A stretch of DNA of 64,000 nt, from the NCBI GenBank assembly GCA_030844895.1, contig CM061231.1, positions 88,322,706 through 88,386,705 of the forward strand. The letters are read 5' to 3'. The notes beneath the pieces are model-generated. The model ran no database searches. It was not told the DNA's origin and worked only from the letters and a program-made list of their open reading frames with translations. The position numbers and the translations under genes are program-made. Numbering within the stretch: position 1 is the first letter of the stretch; each line of letters begins with the position of its first letter. The stretch comes from Ambrosia x helenae. Its lineage: Eukaryota; Streptophyta; Magnoliopsida; Asterales; Asteraceae. Positions 11,727 through 21,675 of the stretch are shown here, in pieces.

Positions 11727-11961
11727 CTGAAATCTGCAGTGAGGATCAAGCGCAGAAGGATCATGGACCATCTGGAGCATGAGAGGGCGTCGGGTGCCCA
11801 TTTCAACCTCACGTACATTGAACCGAAAGCCAAGAGTAGATTCTTGAAGCGAGCTTTTACCGCCCGATTAGCCACTAAGTGCCACGATCTCAGGAATAAG
11901 AAGTTTTCTCCAAATGCAACGGCTGCAGACTGTAGGCGATTATAGGCTTCGAACAGAGACT
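11727..11961 (-). pseudogene. DRP5A-like dynamin-related protein exon fragment
   Basis: The minus-strand frame starts SLFEAYNRLQSAAVAFGEN and, after a one-base frame change, continues as LLIPEIVALSG, a stop, GGKSSLQES, then LGFRFNVREVEMGTRRPL and LQMVHDPSALDPHCRFQ. This is the start of the GTPase domain of the plant dynamin-related protein 5A type, including the P-loop (GGQSDGKSS in the family, damaged here). It ends at TTTCAG|GTCTAT, a plausible original exon end. The frameshift and stop make it non-functional. It lies with RPB6 and Di19 fragments in one orientation, so it is best explained as captured exon DNA. Confidence 0.85.
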
Positions 11962-12067
11962 TGGAGTACTAAACAAAATTCATCAAAAATCATAACCAAT
12001 AACTAAAAATAAAGAAATAAAAAAATAAAAAAAAATACAAATTCCATCAAAACATTTAATCAAACAC

Positions 12068-12236
12068 CTTATCTGCAGAGCACGAGTACCCAAGATTCTA
12101 GCTCTTACATACTTAGTCATATACTTAATAGTCTTCCTGGGCTTCTCCTTCTTCCTTATCATCATTATGAACTAACAAAGGATTAGGAATATCTTCATCC
12201 TTATTCCCACCGTCAACATCTTCATCAGCCCCTTTC
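12068..12236 (-). pseudogene. RPB6-like RNA polymerase subunit exon fragment
   Basis: The minus strand encodes an acidic stretch (KGADEDVDGGNKDEDIP) and then, after a frame change, PRKTIKYMTKYVRARILG followed by TRALQI. These match the acidic N-terminus and conserved core of eukaryotic RPB6, a subunit shared by RNA polymerases I, II and III. It stops at ATAAG|GTGTTT, a plausible exon end; the C-terminal half of RPB6 is absent. The frame change and missing exons make it a fragment, sitting between the Di19 and DRP5A pieces. Confidence 0.9.
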
Positions 12237-12367
12237 TAAACCAATTGTTCAAAATCAGTGACTAATTGCGCAAATTGCACACACCTGTAAAATCACAAAT
12301 TTCATTGCATTAAACATCACCCAACAATCACCATAACATCAACAGAACGTGAACACAATTAAACATT

Positions 12368-12480
12368 ATCAATATGACAACACAAACCAACTATATCAAA
12401 ATACCCGGTGCAAAAGGGGCATGGGAACTCCTCTCTCATATCATCATCCACTTCAATATCTTCAAACCCCATAAACATAT
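12368..12480 (-). pseudogene. Di19-like (drought-induced 19) zinc-finger exon fragment
   Basis: After a TGCAG acceptor the minus strand encodes MFMGFEDIEVDDDMREEF, then PCPFCTGYFDIVGLCCHID, without a stop. This is the conserved exon of Di19 proteins with the first CxxC...CCHID zinc-binding motif. It ends just after HID; a possible remnant of the next part (VCAICA) lies near 12280. The rest of the gene is missing, so it is a captured fragment and not a working Di19. Confidence 0.9.
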
Positions 12481-13209
12481 CTGCATCAATAACCTAATTC
12501 AAATAATGATTAGGGCTTTTTTCACACATTCATAAAGCACAGAAACAATAATAATAAGATATAAAATTTGAGAACCCTAAAATATCTTTGCAACATTAAC
12601 CCAAATCAAATCAAGATTAGGGATTTTTTATTCTAAGAACAATAAAACACATAAACAATAACCATAACCCCAAATGAACAAAAACAAAGAGGATATGAAC
12701 CTATTCAGAAGATAAAGCCTCATTAATCATCTCTAACACATATCCTACTATCAATCAAACATTATCATATAAAACAACACATATTTAATTAAACTTAATA
12801 ACATATTCAACAACTTATATTAGGTTTGTTTCATCTTAATATTATTGTACAATTAACGATTTATAAGAAGACAAACCTAATGGTGGATATGATGTTGTTC
12901 TAATAAAAAAAAAAGCTAGAGTTGAATACAATTAAACAAATAAATGGATTAGGTTCACTACAATCAACGAACCGGAAGTCGTTCACCTTACAATTAAACG
13001 TACAAAAGTTCACCTCACGGGAATAGAGATGTAACATTACGCATTTAAGACTTGTACGTTACACGATCATTATAAATAAAACGTCGAGTTTTATCCTTTA
13101 CATTCGCATTAATTATTTTTGTCGCGTTATTGGAACCCTAATACTATATATATATATATATTATATATTATATATGTGATTATATGTAATAATTATCAAA
13201 AAAAAAAAC

Positions 13210-13290
13210 AAAAACTGCTTGGGCCGGGAATCGAACCCGTGCCCAAGCCGGCCCAAACCACACAACACTTAAACCAACTGGGCTAGCTAT
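13210..13290 (-). promoter_or_regulatory. tRNA-like Pol III module 1, 5' LTR of A (reverse)
   Basis: On the minus strand: A box TAGCCCAGTTGG (13286-13275) fits TRGCNNAGYNGG, B box GGTTCGATTCC (13237-13227) is a perfect match, and a T run follows (13215-13199, broken by single bases), a Pol III stop signal. Box spacing is about 45 nt. I could not fold it into a full cloverleaf, so it is a tRNA-like promoter and not a tRNA gene. Confidence 0.7.
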
Positions 13291-13563
13291 CAACTTGGGA
13301 TAAATCCAGACGCGAAATAAATATATGCTTGTTTATAAAACCTTCACAGTTGACTGATAAAGTCAACTGTGGGTCGCGTATGATTCAATCTAGGGTATTA
13401 ACTGATAATTGATCTAAATTTGGCAAACATATGTGATTACCGGCCTCAATCAACCTCAATTGCACGCTATTAACAATCAATCGTTGACCAATTTCAAATC
13501 AATACGCGTTTGACATTTAATCGTGGGTCAACTTTCCAATTAATCAAATCCATCGATCCTCAG

Positions 13564-13573
13564 TATAAATAGA
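13564..13573 (+). promoter_or_regulatory. Pol II TATA box of element A
   Basis: TATAAATAGA lies 534 bp into the LTR, followed within about 35 bp by the CACAACTCGCTCACATTC start region. The same arrangement is present at the matching place in the LTRs of element C. It should set the 5' end of the genomic RNA. Confidence 0.8.
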
Positions 13574-13892
13574 CGTGCTACGATCTTTCACAACTCGCTC
13601 ACATTCTCTTCTCAATCTCCAATTCTGTTCCAAATACTCTGATAATTAACTTTCTGATCATCGTTTGACTTTTGGCTTTGACCGGGCAAACGAACACGAT
13701 TCATCACTGTAAGTCCAATTGTTTTTGTGGGTTTTTTTAGTCGGCAAACATACAACAAAAGCCCTAACATTAATCGGGTTCAAAGTGTATGGATTGTCTG
13801 ATTGTAGAATCTAGGGTTCGTAACTTGATTTGGGGATAAACTCAGATTTACATAACGTATTTATTTAATTTTAATCAGAGATCATCACAACC

Positions 13893-13975
13893 ACTGGCCT
13901 AGGCCAAGTGGTTGTGACCATGGCTTGCAACCCTGAGCACCCGGTTCGAGTCCGGCTACGGCCACCTTTTTCTTT
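13893..13975 (+). promoter_or_regulatory. tRNA-like Pol III module 2, 5' LTR of A (forward)
   Basis: An A-box-like GGCCAAGTGGTT, as in Leu/Ser-type tRNAs, lies at 13902-13913; a perfect B box GGTTCGAGTCC at 13943-13953; then GGCTACGGCCACC and a T-rich stop signal from 13967. It points away from module 1, with the Pol II TATA box between them. Confidence 0.7.
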
Positions 13976-15523
13976 TCTTTTTCTTTTTAAAACAACAAAC
14001 TAAATAATATATATATTAAACATTTTAATCTTATAAATTCGTTTTTAAATATTAAAACTATTTTATAAATTCTAAAAAAATTATATTTATTAAATCTGAG
14101 ATAAAAGTTTTATTTACAATTTTTATTTTTCAAAAATTCATTTATTTAATATTTATAATAATTAAATCAATTTTATACTATTATAGTTATAAAAATCCAT
14201 TAAAATATCAAAACAATTTTATTAAATTCTCCAAAAATTATCCTGAGTTTGTATAAAGTTAAACTTTACTGAAATAATTTTTAATTCAGAAAAATCATTT
14301 ATTTTATATTTTAATCAATTTTTGTTAGATTTAATCATAATTAAATCATAATAAATTCAATTTTCATTATTTTTGCACCAAAATTTTATACAATTTATTT
14401 TTAAATATTTAGAACAGAAATATGATTTTTAAAATAGAAATTCTTTAATTTTAGTATTTTTGAATATTAAAGTTAAATATTGGCAATTTGTAATAAATAG
14501 ATTTAAAAATCTATTTTAAATGAAATAATTTTATAAAAATTATTTTTATACTTCAAACACTTTATTGTGTACATTCTAAATTCAAAATTTATAAAAAGAC
14601 TTTCTTTTATCAAATTTCCCTTTTTATTTAATTAACATTTTATTTTAAATTCAACAATTGGATATCCCCAAATCGAAACCCTAGGATACACTTGTAAGTT
14701 AATTAGACTTAGACTTATTATTTATTACCTTATTATAGGGTGATATTTGCCATTATTTTGGGCAACACTATTATTTCATCTTTTCAAGAAGTTTAACATT
14801 TGCTAAGGTGAGTTTTACATAGCCCCTTTTATTTATCACCATTTTTGGGGTGAAACATGTTATAACATCATTATTGCAATTCAATCATCAATGTGTCTAT
14901 GTGTTTTCTATGTTGCATTATGTCTTGAGCATGATTAGAGTAAACACCATTCTAGCATAATCATTAACTCCGTACAAGCCGACGGTATACATTGATAGAT
15001 CTATTGGATTGACAATCCCACCCGGATACGTGCCTCCTACAAAGGTTGCGTGGGTGTTTGTTATCGCATAACATATTCAAGTGGACCATGAGCGTATGGT
15101 ATGTATCATATTATAACAGTCATTAGGGTTGATTATGCACTCGATTTATTTCTAGTATGTTCTCACATATGGACTAGATTGACATGACACATGAATTGCA
15201 CAACATTTTTATTCATTTTATTATCAAAAACCTATGTAATTCTCACCAACTTTTGTTGACCCAAAATACTTTCAAAATTAACATGTTTCAGGTAACAATG
15301 AAGCTGAGGCTTGAGTTAGCATGAGGATTTAACATGAAGTTTTATTTGAAGTTATTGAAGTTTTGTTATTTGATATCATGTATTGAATTCCTAGACATCA
15401 TTTTATTTTTGGATATTATGTTTGAATAAATTATTTAAAATTTATATTATACCATGTGCTACTGAAACAATCATCAATACGTGGCACCCCGATATTTCCG
15501 CCATCGGTTGGGGTGTTACAGAT

Positions 15524-15535
15524 TGGTATCAGAGC
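15524..15535 (+). other. Primer-binding site of element A (tRNA-iMet)
   Basis: TGGTATCAGAGC, complementary to the 3' end of initiator tRNA-Met, starts three bases after the 5' LTR end. It is the usual PBS of plant chromoviruses. Confidence 0.95.
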
Positions 15536-15798
15536 CTTGGTTATAGGGAATTAGGTTATTAGAAATAATCTAGACTATAACCTTAGGGACTTAAACAGTA
15601 CTTGCTTATCCTACTTGTAACCCTAATTGCTTCCCTAATCCTATCCTCATCCTATGCCTTATATAACCCTAAACCTACATGTGACTACTCTTATTCGTCT
15701 GCTGCAATCCTGATCCACCATTAGATTAATAGGACAAAATCCTCAGGTTTAACCTGAACCCCCTTGAGATCTCGTCGAAGTTCTAGATTTTAATAACG

Positions 15799-15948
15799 AA
15801 CACGTGCAATCTGGAAGGGTGAACGCCTGTATTCTGAGTCTTCTGTCTAGGCTGGCATTGCGCATATATCCCAATCAGACGAGGGACCCGGATGCCTACC
15901 TGGGAATTCTCGGGATGAGTGTTCACTTATAGGCTAAAGCATGTCTTC
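15799..15948 (+). other. Conserved leader block between PBS and gag of A
   Basis: This stretch (ACACGTGCAATCTGGAAGGG ... CACTTATAGGCTAAAGCATG) reappears with high similarity at 55186-55331 in element C, although the flanking leader sequence is different. A conserved leader segment shared by a complete and a gag-only element is a candidate RNA packaging or dimerisation signal; that role is inference. Confidence 0.6.
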
Positions 15949-16072
15949 ATATGTTATTAGAATTTAGAATCTTTGATAAGTCAACGTTTTCGTTTATTCG
16001 TTTTAATTAATGAATAAATGATTACATTCCTTATATAAACTCTCATTCATTTCATTGTGTCTATTACAGATC

Positions 16073-19000
16073 ATGCCTCCTCGTCGCAGCACTCGCAACA
16101 GCAATGGTGAGAACCACGAAGAAGGTGGTGATAACCATAACCATAACCATGACCAAGTTCCTAACCACAACAACAATGGGGTCGATGCTCAACTGGCTGC
16201 GATCATTTCTCAACAAATGGCGCAGCAAATCGCAACTCTGGTTCCCAATTTACTCGCTCAGGTCATCCAAATGAACGGCAACGGGAATGGTCACGGGAAC
16301 GGGAACGGGAACGACAATGGCAATGGAAATGGACCTCAAGCCTGCACCCTTAAGCATTTCAACTCTTGTAACCCTCCAAAGTTTAGTGGTGAAGAAGGAG
16401 CTACAGGACTCCTCCAATGGTTTAAGGGTATTGAGAATACCTTCATCAACAGTGAGTGCCCCAACAACTTCAAGGTTCGTTACGCCATGAGTGTTCTCCA
16501 TAAACGAGCACTCACTTGGTGGAATGTAGAAAAGCGTACTCGTGGGGCCGAAGTTGCTCTTGCTATGACATGGGATCAAGTCAAAGAGATCATGAAGGAA
16601 GAGTTTTGTCCTCGCAATGAAGTTAAGAAACTTGAGGATGAGTTCCACACCTTAGCTCAAGATAGTGGGGAAAACCTTGCCTACAACACCCGCTTTCATG
16701 AGCTTAGCTTATTGTTGCCTCACAAAGTTACTCCTCTGCCGGTAGCCATCGAGAAGTACATCGGTGGTCTGCCCATGCAAATCTAGGACACCGTTTGGGG
16801 TAGGAATCCTGCAACTTTGGAAGAGGCCAAACGTCTAGCGGCCACTCTTACTGATAATCACGTGAAGAACGGTACTCTCTTCCGCAAGGGCACTAAGAAG
16901 ACGGTTGCCAAAGACACTCCACAGCCTGCAATTGAAGTCAAGCCTGAGACCTCAAGCAACAAAAAGCGCAAGGCTAGAAACTACATGGTTGCTGCTACTC
17001 CACCTGCCGCCCAAAATCCAGCCAAGAAACCATACACCGGACCTCACCCTTTGTGCAACACTTGCAAGTACCATCACCCAACACAGGTGCCATGTCGTTT
17101 TTGTACTAAGTGTCAAAGATATGGTCACCTGGTGAACGTCTGTCGAGCCCCTCCTACTACCCAAGACAACAATAACCCAGCTCCCAATCAACAAAACAAC
17201 AGGCCTACTCGTGGTCAATGCTACGAATGTGGCAACCCTAACCATTACATCAACAATTGCCCTAATCGTAACCGGAACCAAAACCAAAACCAAAACCAAA
17301 ACCAAAACCAAAACCAAAACCAGAACCGCAACCAGAATCAAGGTGCTCGAGGTCGCGCCTACAATCTCAACGCTAACCAGGCTCGTGACAACAACGAAGT
17401 GGTGAATGGTACGTTTCTCATTAATAACCACTATGCATCCATATTATTTGATTCGGGAGCTGATAAGTCATTTGTGTCACTGAAGTTTGAACCTTTACTT
17501 AACTTACCCCACACTAATCTAGAAGAACCTTTCGTGGTAGAGGTAGCTAACGGGAAGTCTATTTCGATCGACTCTATTATTCGTAACTGCTTGTTGAACC
17601 TCGACGATCATACCTTCCCTATCGATCTCATCCCCATGCATCTTGGAAGTTTTGATGTTATTGTAGGCATGGACTGGTTGTCAACTCATCGTGCCGAAAT
17701 TCTGTGCTTCGAGAAAGTCATACGCATTCCTCTCGAATCTGGTGAGATTTTGAAGATCTATGGTGAGAAACCCTGTGGTGAGCTTAAGCTTATGTCTTGT
17801 ACTACTGCCCAAAAGTACTTACGAAAGGGGTATACAGCCTTCTTAGCTAACGTGATAGAGAAGAAGGACAAAGGCAAAAGTATCCAAGACATTCCTATTA
17901 TTCGAGACTATCCTGAAGTCTTTCCAGAAGATTTACCTGGTTTGCCTCCTACTCGACAAGTAGAATTTCGTATTGATCTTGTTCCTGGTGCTAATCCTGT
18001 CGCTAAAGCTCCTTATCGTCTTGCACCCTCTGAGATGCAAGAACTTGCTAGTCAATTACAGGAACTTTCTGATAAAGGGTTCATTCGCCCTAGTTCTTCT
18101 CCATGGGGAGCCCCTGTCTTATTCGTTAAAAAGAAGGATGGTTCTCTTAGGATGTGTATTGACTACCGTGAACTCAATAAACTCACCATCAAGAATCGTT
18201 ATCCACTTCCTAGGATTGACGATCTCTTCGATCAACTTCAAGGAGCAACCCACTTCTCGAAGATTGATCTCCGTTCTGGTTATCATCAGCTTAGAGTCCA
18301 CGATGAAGATATTCCCAAGACAGCTTTTCGCACACGCTATGGTCACTATGAATTCATGGTTATGCCTTTTGGGTTGACCAATGCTCCCGCAGTATTTATG
18401 GATTTGATGAATCGGGTTTGTAGACCCTATCTCGACAAATTCGTGATCGTTTTCTTCGATGATATTTTGATTTACTCTAAATCAAAATCCGATCACGAGC
18501 AACATCTTCACTCTATCTTGAATCTCCTAAAGAAAGAACAACTGTATGCCAAGTTCTCAAAATGTGAATTTTGGCTTAAGGAAGTTAAATTTTTGGGACA
18601 TGTCATTGATATGAACGGAATTCATGTTGATCCTGCAAAGATCGAAGCTGTGAAAAATTGGAGTGTTCCTCAAACTCCAACTGAAGTCCGTTCTTTTCTT
18701 GGTTTGGCTGGTTATTATCGTCGATTCATCGCCAATTTCTCCAAGATCGCTGTTCCTCTCACTACCTTAACTCACAAGGGTAAGCCCTATGAGTGGGGAC
18801 CTAAGCAAGAGGAAGCATTCGAAACTCTTAAGCTGAAACTCTGTGAAGCTCCTATCTTGTCTCTACCTGATGGTAATGATGATTTCGTGGTCTACTGTGA
18901 TGCATCGAACCAAGGTCTTGGTTGTGTTCTCATGCAACGAGGAAAGGTTATTGCTTATGCGTCTCGACAACTCAAGACTCACGAAAAGAATTATACCACC

Positions 19001-20734
19001 CATGATCTTGAATTGGGCGCTGTTGTCTTTGCACTCAAGATTTGGAGACATTATCTTTATGGGACCAAATGTGTGGTGTTCACGGACCACAAAAGTCTCC
19101 AACATGTCTTCGATCAAAAGAATCTTAACATGAGGCAACGACGTTGGGTTGAATTACTTAACGACTATGATTGCGAAATTCGCTACCATCCTGGCAAGGC
19201 GAATGTTGTGGCTGACGCACTTAGTCGTAAAGAGCGTGTCAAACTACAATGTGCGAGAGTTCGTACTGATCTTCAAGATCGCATTCTCCAGGCTCAACAC
19301 ACATCAGTCACCCAAGGTAACATGTACGATGAAATGTCTTGTGGTGCTGAAACCCAACTTGAAACCAAACCCGATGGTCTCCTTTATTTCCTTAATCGAC
19401 TGTGGATTCCCGACCGTGATGATCTTCGTACTTTTCTCATGAACGAGGCTCATAAGTCTCGTTATTCTATTCATCCTGGAGCTGACAAGATGTACCAAGA
19501 TCTTCGTTATTCTTATTGGTGGCCTGGTATGAAGAAAGACATTGCTCTTTTCGTTGCAAAATGTCTCACTTGTTCCAAGGTCAAGGCTGAACATCAACGA
19601 CCATCTGGTATGCTTGAACAACCAGAGATTCCTGTCTGGAAATGGGAGAGCATAGCTATGGATTTCATCACCAAACTCCCTCGTACACCCAAAGGTTTTG
19701 ACAGTATTTGGGTAATCGTCGATCGTTTGACCAAGTCAGCTCACTTCTTACCTATTCGTGAGAAGTATTCTGTGGAAAGGTTGGCAAGGATGTACGTAAG
19801 TGAAATCGTATGTCGTCATGGTATACCTTTGGACATTATTTCTGATCGCGATGGTCGTTTCACCTCTCACTTTTGGGAGTCTCTACAAGATGCTTTGGGT
19901 ACCAAGTTGAACCTGAGCACTGCTTATCACCCTCAAACTGATGGTCAGACTGAACGAACCATCCAGACACTTGAGAACATGCTCAGGGCATGTGTCATCG
20001 ATTTTGGTGGCGCATGGGATTCTCATCTTCCTTTGGTTGAGTTTTCATACAACAACAGTTATCACGCCAGCATTAACATGGCTCCTTTTGAGGCACTCTA
20101 TGGTTGGAAATGTCGTTCACCTGTCTGTTGGACTGAGGTTGGTGAAGCTCGTATTACTGGACCCGAACTAATCCAGGAAACCACAGACAAAATTCAACTC
20201 ATTCAGGATAATCTCCTCAAGGCTAGAAGTCGCCAGAAGAGTTATGCTGATAAACGTCGTAAACCCTTGGAATTTCAAGTTGGGGACCTTGTACTACTTA
20301 AGGTATCCCCTTGGAAAGGAGTAATTCGTTTTGGTAGAAAGGGAAAGCTAGCTCCTCGATACGTAGGCCCCTTCAAAATTCTTGACAGAGTTGGAAAAGT
20401 GGCTTACAAACTTGATCTTCCACCTGAGCTAAGCAATGTTCATCCGACCTTCCATGTTTCGAATCTCAAGAAATGCTTAGCGGATGAGAATCTTCATGTT
20501 CCTCTTGAGGATGTGCAAATTGATGAAAGCATGCACATTATCGAGAAACCCGTTGAGATTGTTGATACTAGAGTCAAGAAACTCAAGCGCAGTCGTATTC
20601 CGATTGTTAAGGTTCGTTGGGAATCTAAACGAGGCCCAGAGTTCACTTGGGAACGTAAAGACCAGATGAAGTCGAAGTATCCACATCTTTTCCCACCAGA
20701 CTCTCCAACTCCAACTTCGGGACGAAGTTCCTAA
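16073..20734 (+). pseudogene. gag-pol polyprotein of element A (one nonsense codon)
   Basis: A single frame of 1,553 codons, chosen from MPPRRSTRNS (16073), six codons inside the longest open frame and close to the gag start of C. Codon 238 (16784-16786) is TAG, almost certainly from CAG; otherwise the frame is open to 20734. Order: gag capsid region; CCHC zinc knuckle (CYECGNPNHYINNCP, about residue 383) preceded by another Cys/His-rich segment and followed by an Asn-Gln repeat; protease FDSGADKS (about 460); reverse transcriptase with FFDD (about 796), family norm FIDD; RNase H YCDAS (about 943); integrase HHCC zinc finger (from about 1127) and DDE core with ISDRDGRF and HPQTDGQTERT; chromodomain-like tail ending KYPHLF (about 1505-1545). 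The protein would copy and integrate the element. The premature stop probably makes this copy dependent on others. Confidence 0.95.
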
Positions 20735-20747
20735 AAGTAGGGGAGAC
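20733..20747 (+). other. Polypurine tract of element A
   Basis: AAAAGTAGGGGAGAC lies directly before the 3' LTR and overlaps the pol stop codon. Element C has nearly the same tract (AAAAGTAGGGGATGC) at 57877-57891, and both are preceded by TTCGGGACGAAGTT. Confidence 0.85.
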
Positions 20748-20909
20748 TGTAACATTACGCATTTAAGACTTGTACGTTACACGATCGTTATAAATAAAAC
20801 GTCGAGTTTTATCCTTTACATTCGCATTAATTATTTTTGTCGCGTTATTGGAACCCTAATACTATATATATATTATATATGTGATTATATGTAATAATTA
20901 TAAAAAAAA

Positions 20910-20990
20910 ACAAAAACTGCTTGGCCGGGAATCGAACCCGCGCCCAAGCCGGCCCAAACCACACAACACTTAAACCAACTGGGCTAGCTA
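20910..20990 (-). promoter_or_regulatory. tRNA-like Pol III module 1, 3' LTR of A (reverse)
   Basis: B box GGTTCGATTCC (minus strand, 20938-20928) and A box TAGCCCAGTTGG (20986-20975) are identical to those of the 5' LTR, and a T run follows. Oriented outward from the element's 3' LTR, it would transcribe back into gag-pol if active. Confidence 0.7.
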
Positions 20991-21593
20991 TCAACTTGGG
21001 ATAAATCCAGACGCGAAATAAATATATGCTTGTTTATAAAACCTTCACAGTTGACTGATAAAGTCAACTGTGGGTCGCGTATGATTCAATCTAGGGTATT
21101 AACTGATTATTGATCTAAATTTGGCAAACATATGTGATTACCGGCCTCAATCAACCTCAATTGCACGCTATTAACAATCAATCGTTGACCAATTTCAAAT
21201 CAATACGCGTTTGACATTTAATCGTGGGTCAACTTTCCAATTAATCAAATCCATCGATCCTCAGTATAAATAGACGTGCTACGATCCTTCACAACTCGCT
21301 CACATTCTCTTCTCAATCTCCAATTCTGTTCCAAACACTCTGATAATTAACTTTCTGATCATCGTTTGACTTTTGGCTTTGACCGGGCAAACGAACACGA
21401 TTCATCACTGTAAGTCCAATTGTTTTTGTGGGTTTTGTTAGTCGGCAAACATACAACAAAAGCCCTAACATTAATCGGGTTCAAAGTGTATGGATTGTCT
21501 GATTGTAGAATCTAGGGTTCGTAACTTGATTTGGGGATAAACTCAGATTTACATAACGTATTTATTTAATTTTAATCAGAGATCATCACTACC

Positions 21594-21675
21594 ACTGGCC
21601 TAGGCCAAGTGGTTGTGACCATGGCTTGCAACCCTGAGCACCCGGGTTCGAGTCCGGCTACGGCCACCTTTTTCT
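21594..21675 (+). promoter_or_regulatory. tRNA-like Pol III module 2, 3' LTR of A (forward)
   Basis: B box GGTTCGAGTCC at 21645-21655, preceded by GGCCAAGTGGTT and followed by a T-rich stop. It differs from the 5' copy by an extra G before the B box. Confidence 0.7.

Larger units (their letters stand above)
10881..13029 (-). mobile_element. Helitron candidate carrying fragments of three genes
   Basis: On the minus strand the left edge reads CCCCGGGACGCTTCTGAGG, then TATAAAA, then CTAG followed by T. That is the Helitron 3' design: a short hairpin (CCCCGG with CTGAGG, one mismatch and one G-T pair), a spacer and CTRR next to a T, here a (TA)n target. The body contains exon pieces of Di19, RPB6 and DRP5A in one orientation, and plant Helitrons are known to collect such fragments. 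A possible 5' end is A|TCTCTATTCC, reconstructed at 13029/23223 where element A later inserted, but this end is weak. No Rep/helicase is present, so the element would be non-autonomous. Confidence 0.6.
13030..15520 (+). repeat. 5' LTR of element A
   Basis: Starts TGTAACATTACG and ends GGTTGGGGTGTTACA. It contains a TATA box, two divergent tRNA-like modules, an AT-rich middle (about 13980-14700), and an intron-like segment with a GTGAGT donor at 14808 and a TTTCAG acceptor ending at 15291. Confidence 0.97.

Noticed and set aside
11739..11945. 68-codon plus-strand open frame
   Set aside because: It is antisense to the DRP5A-like exon fragment, whose minus-strand translation gives recognisable dynamin motifs.
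13210..13290. True tRNA gene
   Set aside because: A and B boxes and a T run are present, but I could not form a complete acceptor stem and anticodon arm. It is called a tRNA-like promoter module only; the same applies to the other seven modules.
16250..16648. 132-codon open frame antisense to gag of element A
   Set aside because: It lies wholly opposite a recognised gag frame and has no domain features. The same holds for the other antisense frames across gag-pol of A, B, C and D (for example 16952-17431, 35253-35594, 36995-37495, 61142-61669).
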